Source: Marvinbryantia sp.
GTDB taxonomy: Bacteria > Bacillota > Clostridia > Lachnospirales > Lachnospiraceae
DNA length: 61,039 bases
Reading direction: 5' to 3'
NCBI GenBank assembly: GCA_016297895.1
Contig: JAEDFS010000009.1
Span: 1 to 61,039, forward strand
Part shown: positions 60,625 to 61,039 of the stretch, in pieces
Layout of the letters: the number at the start of each line of letters is the position of its first letter
Numbering within the stretch: the first letter of the stretch is position 1
The notes under the pieces: generated by a model
Database searches by the model: none
What the model was told of the DNA's origin: nothing
The model's input: only the letters and a program-made list of their open reading frames with translations
Translations under genes and position numbers: made by a program

Positions 60625-60837
60625 TTGATTCTGAAAAAGCATGGCTGTTCTATTATGGAAAGCAGCCTGATGATTTCAAAAAAAGAAAGAATACCTTTTC
60701 CAGATGCTGCATATCTGTTTTATTCCTCGGATACCTACCGTGTGTTGCAGGATACAGAAAATGGGTTCTGGGCAGAATCAGCAGAATATATCGTAGACCA
60801 ATATTACGAAGAAAAAGAAAAAACAAAATGTTCTTAG
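60625..60837 (+). pseudogene. Probable gene remnant, small hypothetical protein
   Basis: An open frame of up to 70 codons. The segment PDAAYLFYSSDTYRVLQDTE, followed by a short acidic tail (QYYEEKEK), has protein-like composition, resembling the C-terminal part of small proteins often found beside toxin-antitoxin loci. No ribosome site precedes ATG 60625, 60655 or 60670, and the upstream part of a full gene is missing, so a truncated remnant is more likely than an intact gene. Confidence 0.35.
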
Positions 60838-60881
60838 CAGTATTTAACAAGCCGTCCATATGGGCGGCCTGTTAAATACTG
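60838..60881. repeat. Long palindrome (17-bp stem)
   Basis: CAGTATTTAACAAGCCG pairs with CGGCCTGTTAAATACTG with one mismatch around a ten-base loop. There is no T run, so it looks like a mobile-element or REP-type palindrome rather than a terminator. Confidence 0.55.
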
Positions 60882-61039
60882 TAGACAAAGTTCCGGCAAA
60901 AGCGTCCAGTTATTGAAAATTGTGCATCTTCAGTGTAGATTTCATAGATAGAGTATCACTATACATATAAAACGTTTCATTGAAGGCGGCTGTGCAGGAG
61001 AATACCTGCCAATAGAAAGAAAATTTGGAGGGAACTATT
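60882..61039. other. Right end of window, no supported gene
   Basis: No frame with a start codon and ribosome site is complete here. One frame reads FIEGGCAGEYLPIERKFGG near the end, but it follows a stop without a start codon. The final GGAGGG is a ribosome-site-like sequence for a gene that would begin outside the window. Confidence 0.3.

Noticed and set aside
60950..61039. Start of a transposase gene reading FIEGGCAGEYLPIERKFGG
   Set aside because: The frame follows a stop without any ATG, GTG or TTG and without a ribosome site; too short to judge.

Overview
The window looks like a chromosomal segment of an endospore-forming member of the Clostridia, most likely a Lachnospiraceae species of moderate GC. 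The reasons are the sporulation genes (SpoIVA-like, GerW/YtfJ, YlbJ, an alpha/beta-type SASP), a DUF6465 histone-like protein, a lexA next to SOS-type operators, an L27 N-terminal extension paired with the Prp protease, and many TTG/GTG starts with strong AGGAGG ribosome sites. The genus cannot be fixed from sequence alone. Almost all genes lie on the + strand. No rRNA, tRNA or CRISPR array was seen.

Layout. 1-4.2 kb: end of mgtE, a four-cluster ferredoxin, a SpoIVA-like protein without its ATPase domain, and two secreted wall hydrolases with repeat-type wall-binding modules. 4.2-7.6 kb: lower cobamide pathway (cobT, cobU, cobS, a CobU-like protein with a broken P-loop, cobC). 7.6-9.2 kb: ruvAB. 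9.3-15.1 kb: zapA, a U32 hydroxylase/peptidase, and a FtsW/RodA plus class B PBP pair. 15.2-18 kb: NUDIX, DUF2953 and GerW, an overlooked 45-aa membrane protein, and rpmB on the - strand. 18-22.2 kb: yloU, fakA, recG. 22.3-31 kb: DUF6465 protein, SASP, a divergent methylglyoxal synthase, Na/Pi transporter, rsmD-coaD, ylbJ, relQ, rsmF and a pseudouridine synthase. 31-35 kb: YgiQ, a second pseudouridine synthase and recU.

35-41.6 kb is a histidine operon (hisZ-hisG-hisD, then hisB-hisIE) interrupted by an oppositely oriented secreted-protein gene; the HisIE protein carries a HisF-like barrel that appears catalytically dead. 41.6-47.8 kb: two radical-SAM-linked proteins, RNase E/G, rplU-prp-rpmA and obgE. 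48-50.5 kb: a lipoprotein 5'-nucleotidase with long TTEEA repeats, preceded by a structured intergenic element. 50.6-52.5 kb: yhbY, nadD, yqeK, rsfS. 52.6-53.9 kb: lexA (-) and an IscR-like Rrf2 regulator. 53.9-56 kb: a ZTP riboswitch controlling a split PurO-type / AICAR-transformylase purine terminus. 56-58.7 kb: a HAD phosphatase, a CapA-family protein and a YneA-like LysM protein under LexA-box control. 58.8-60.4 kb: a HipBA toxin-antitoxin module with three near-identical palindromic operators. The last 600 bases hold direct repeats, a long palindrome and gene debris that look like a mobile-element scar.

The observations most worth following are the ATPase-less SpoIVA, the methylglyoxal synthase with several replaced active-site residues, the CobU-like protein with a broken P-loop, the dead HisF domain fused to HisIE, the local LexA circuit (lexA plus a YneA-like gene with three operator-like sites), the triple HipB operator array, and the 120-base structured element before the nucleotidase.
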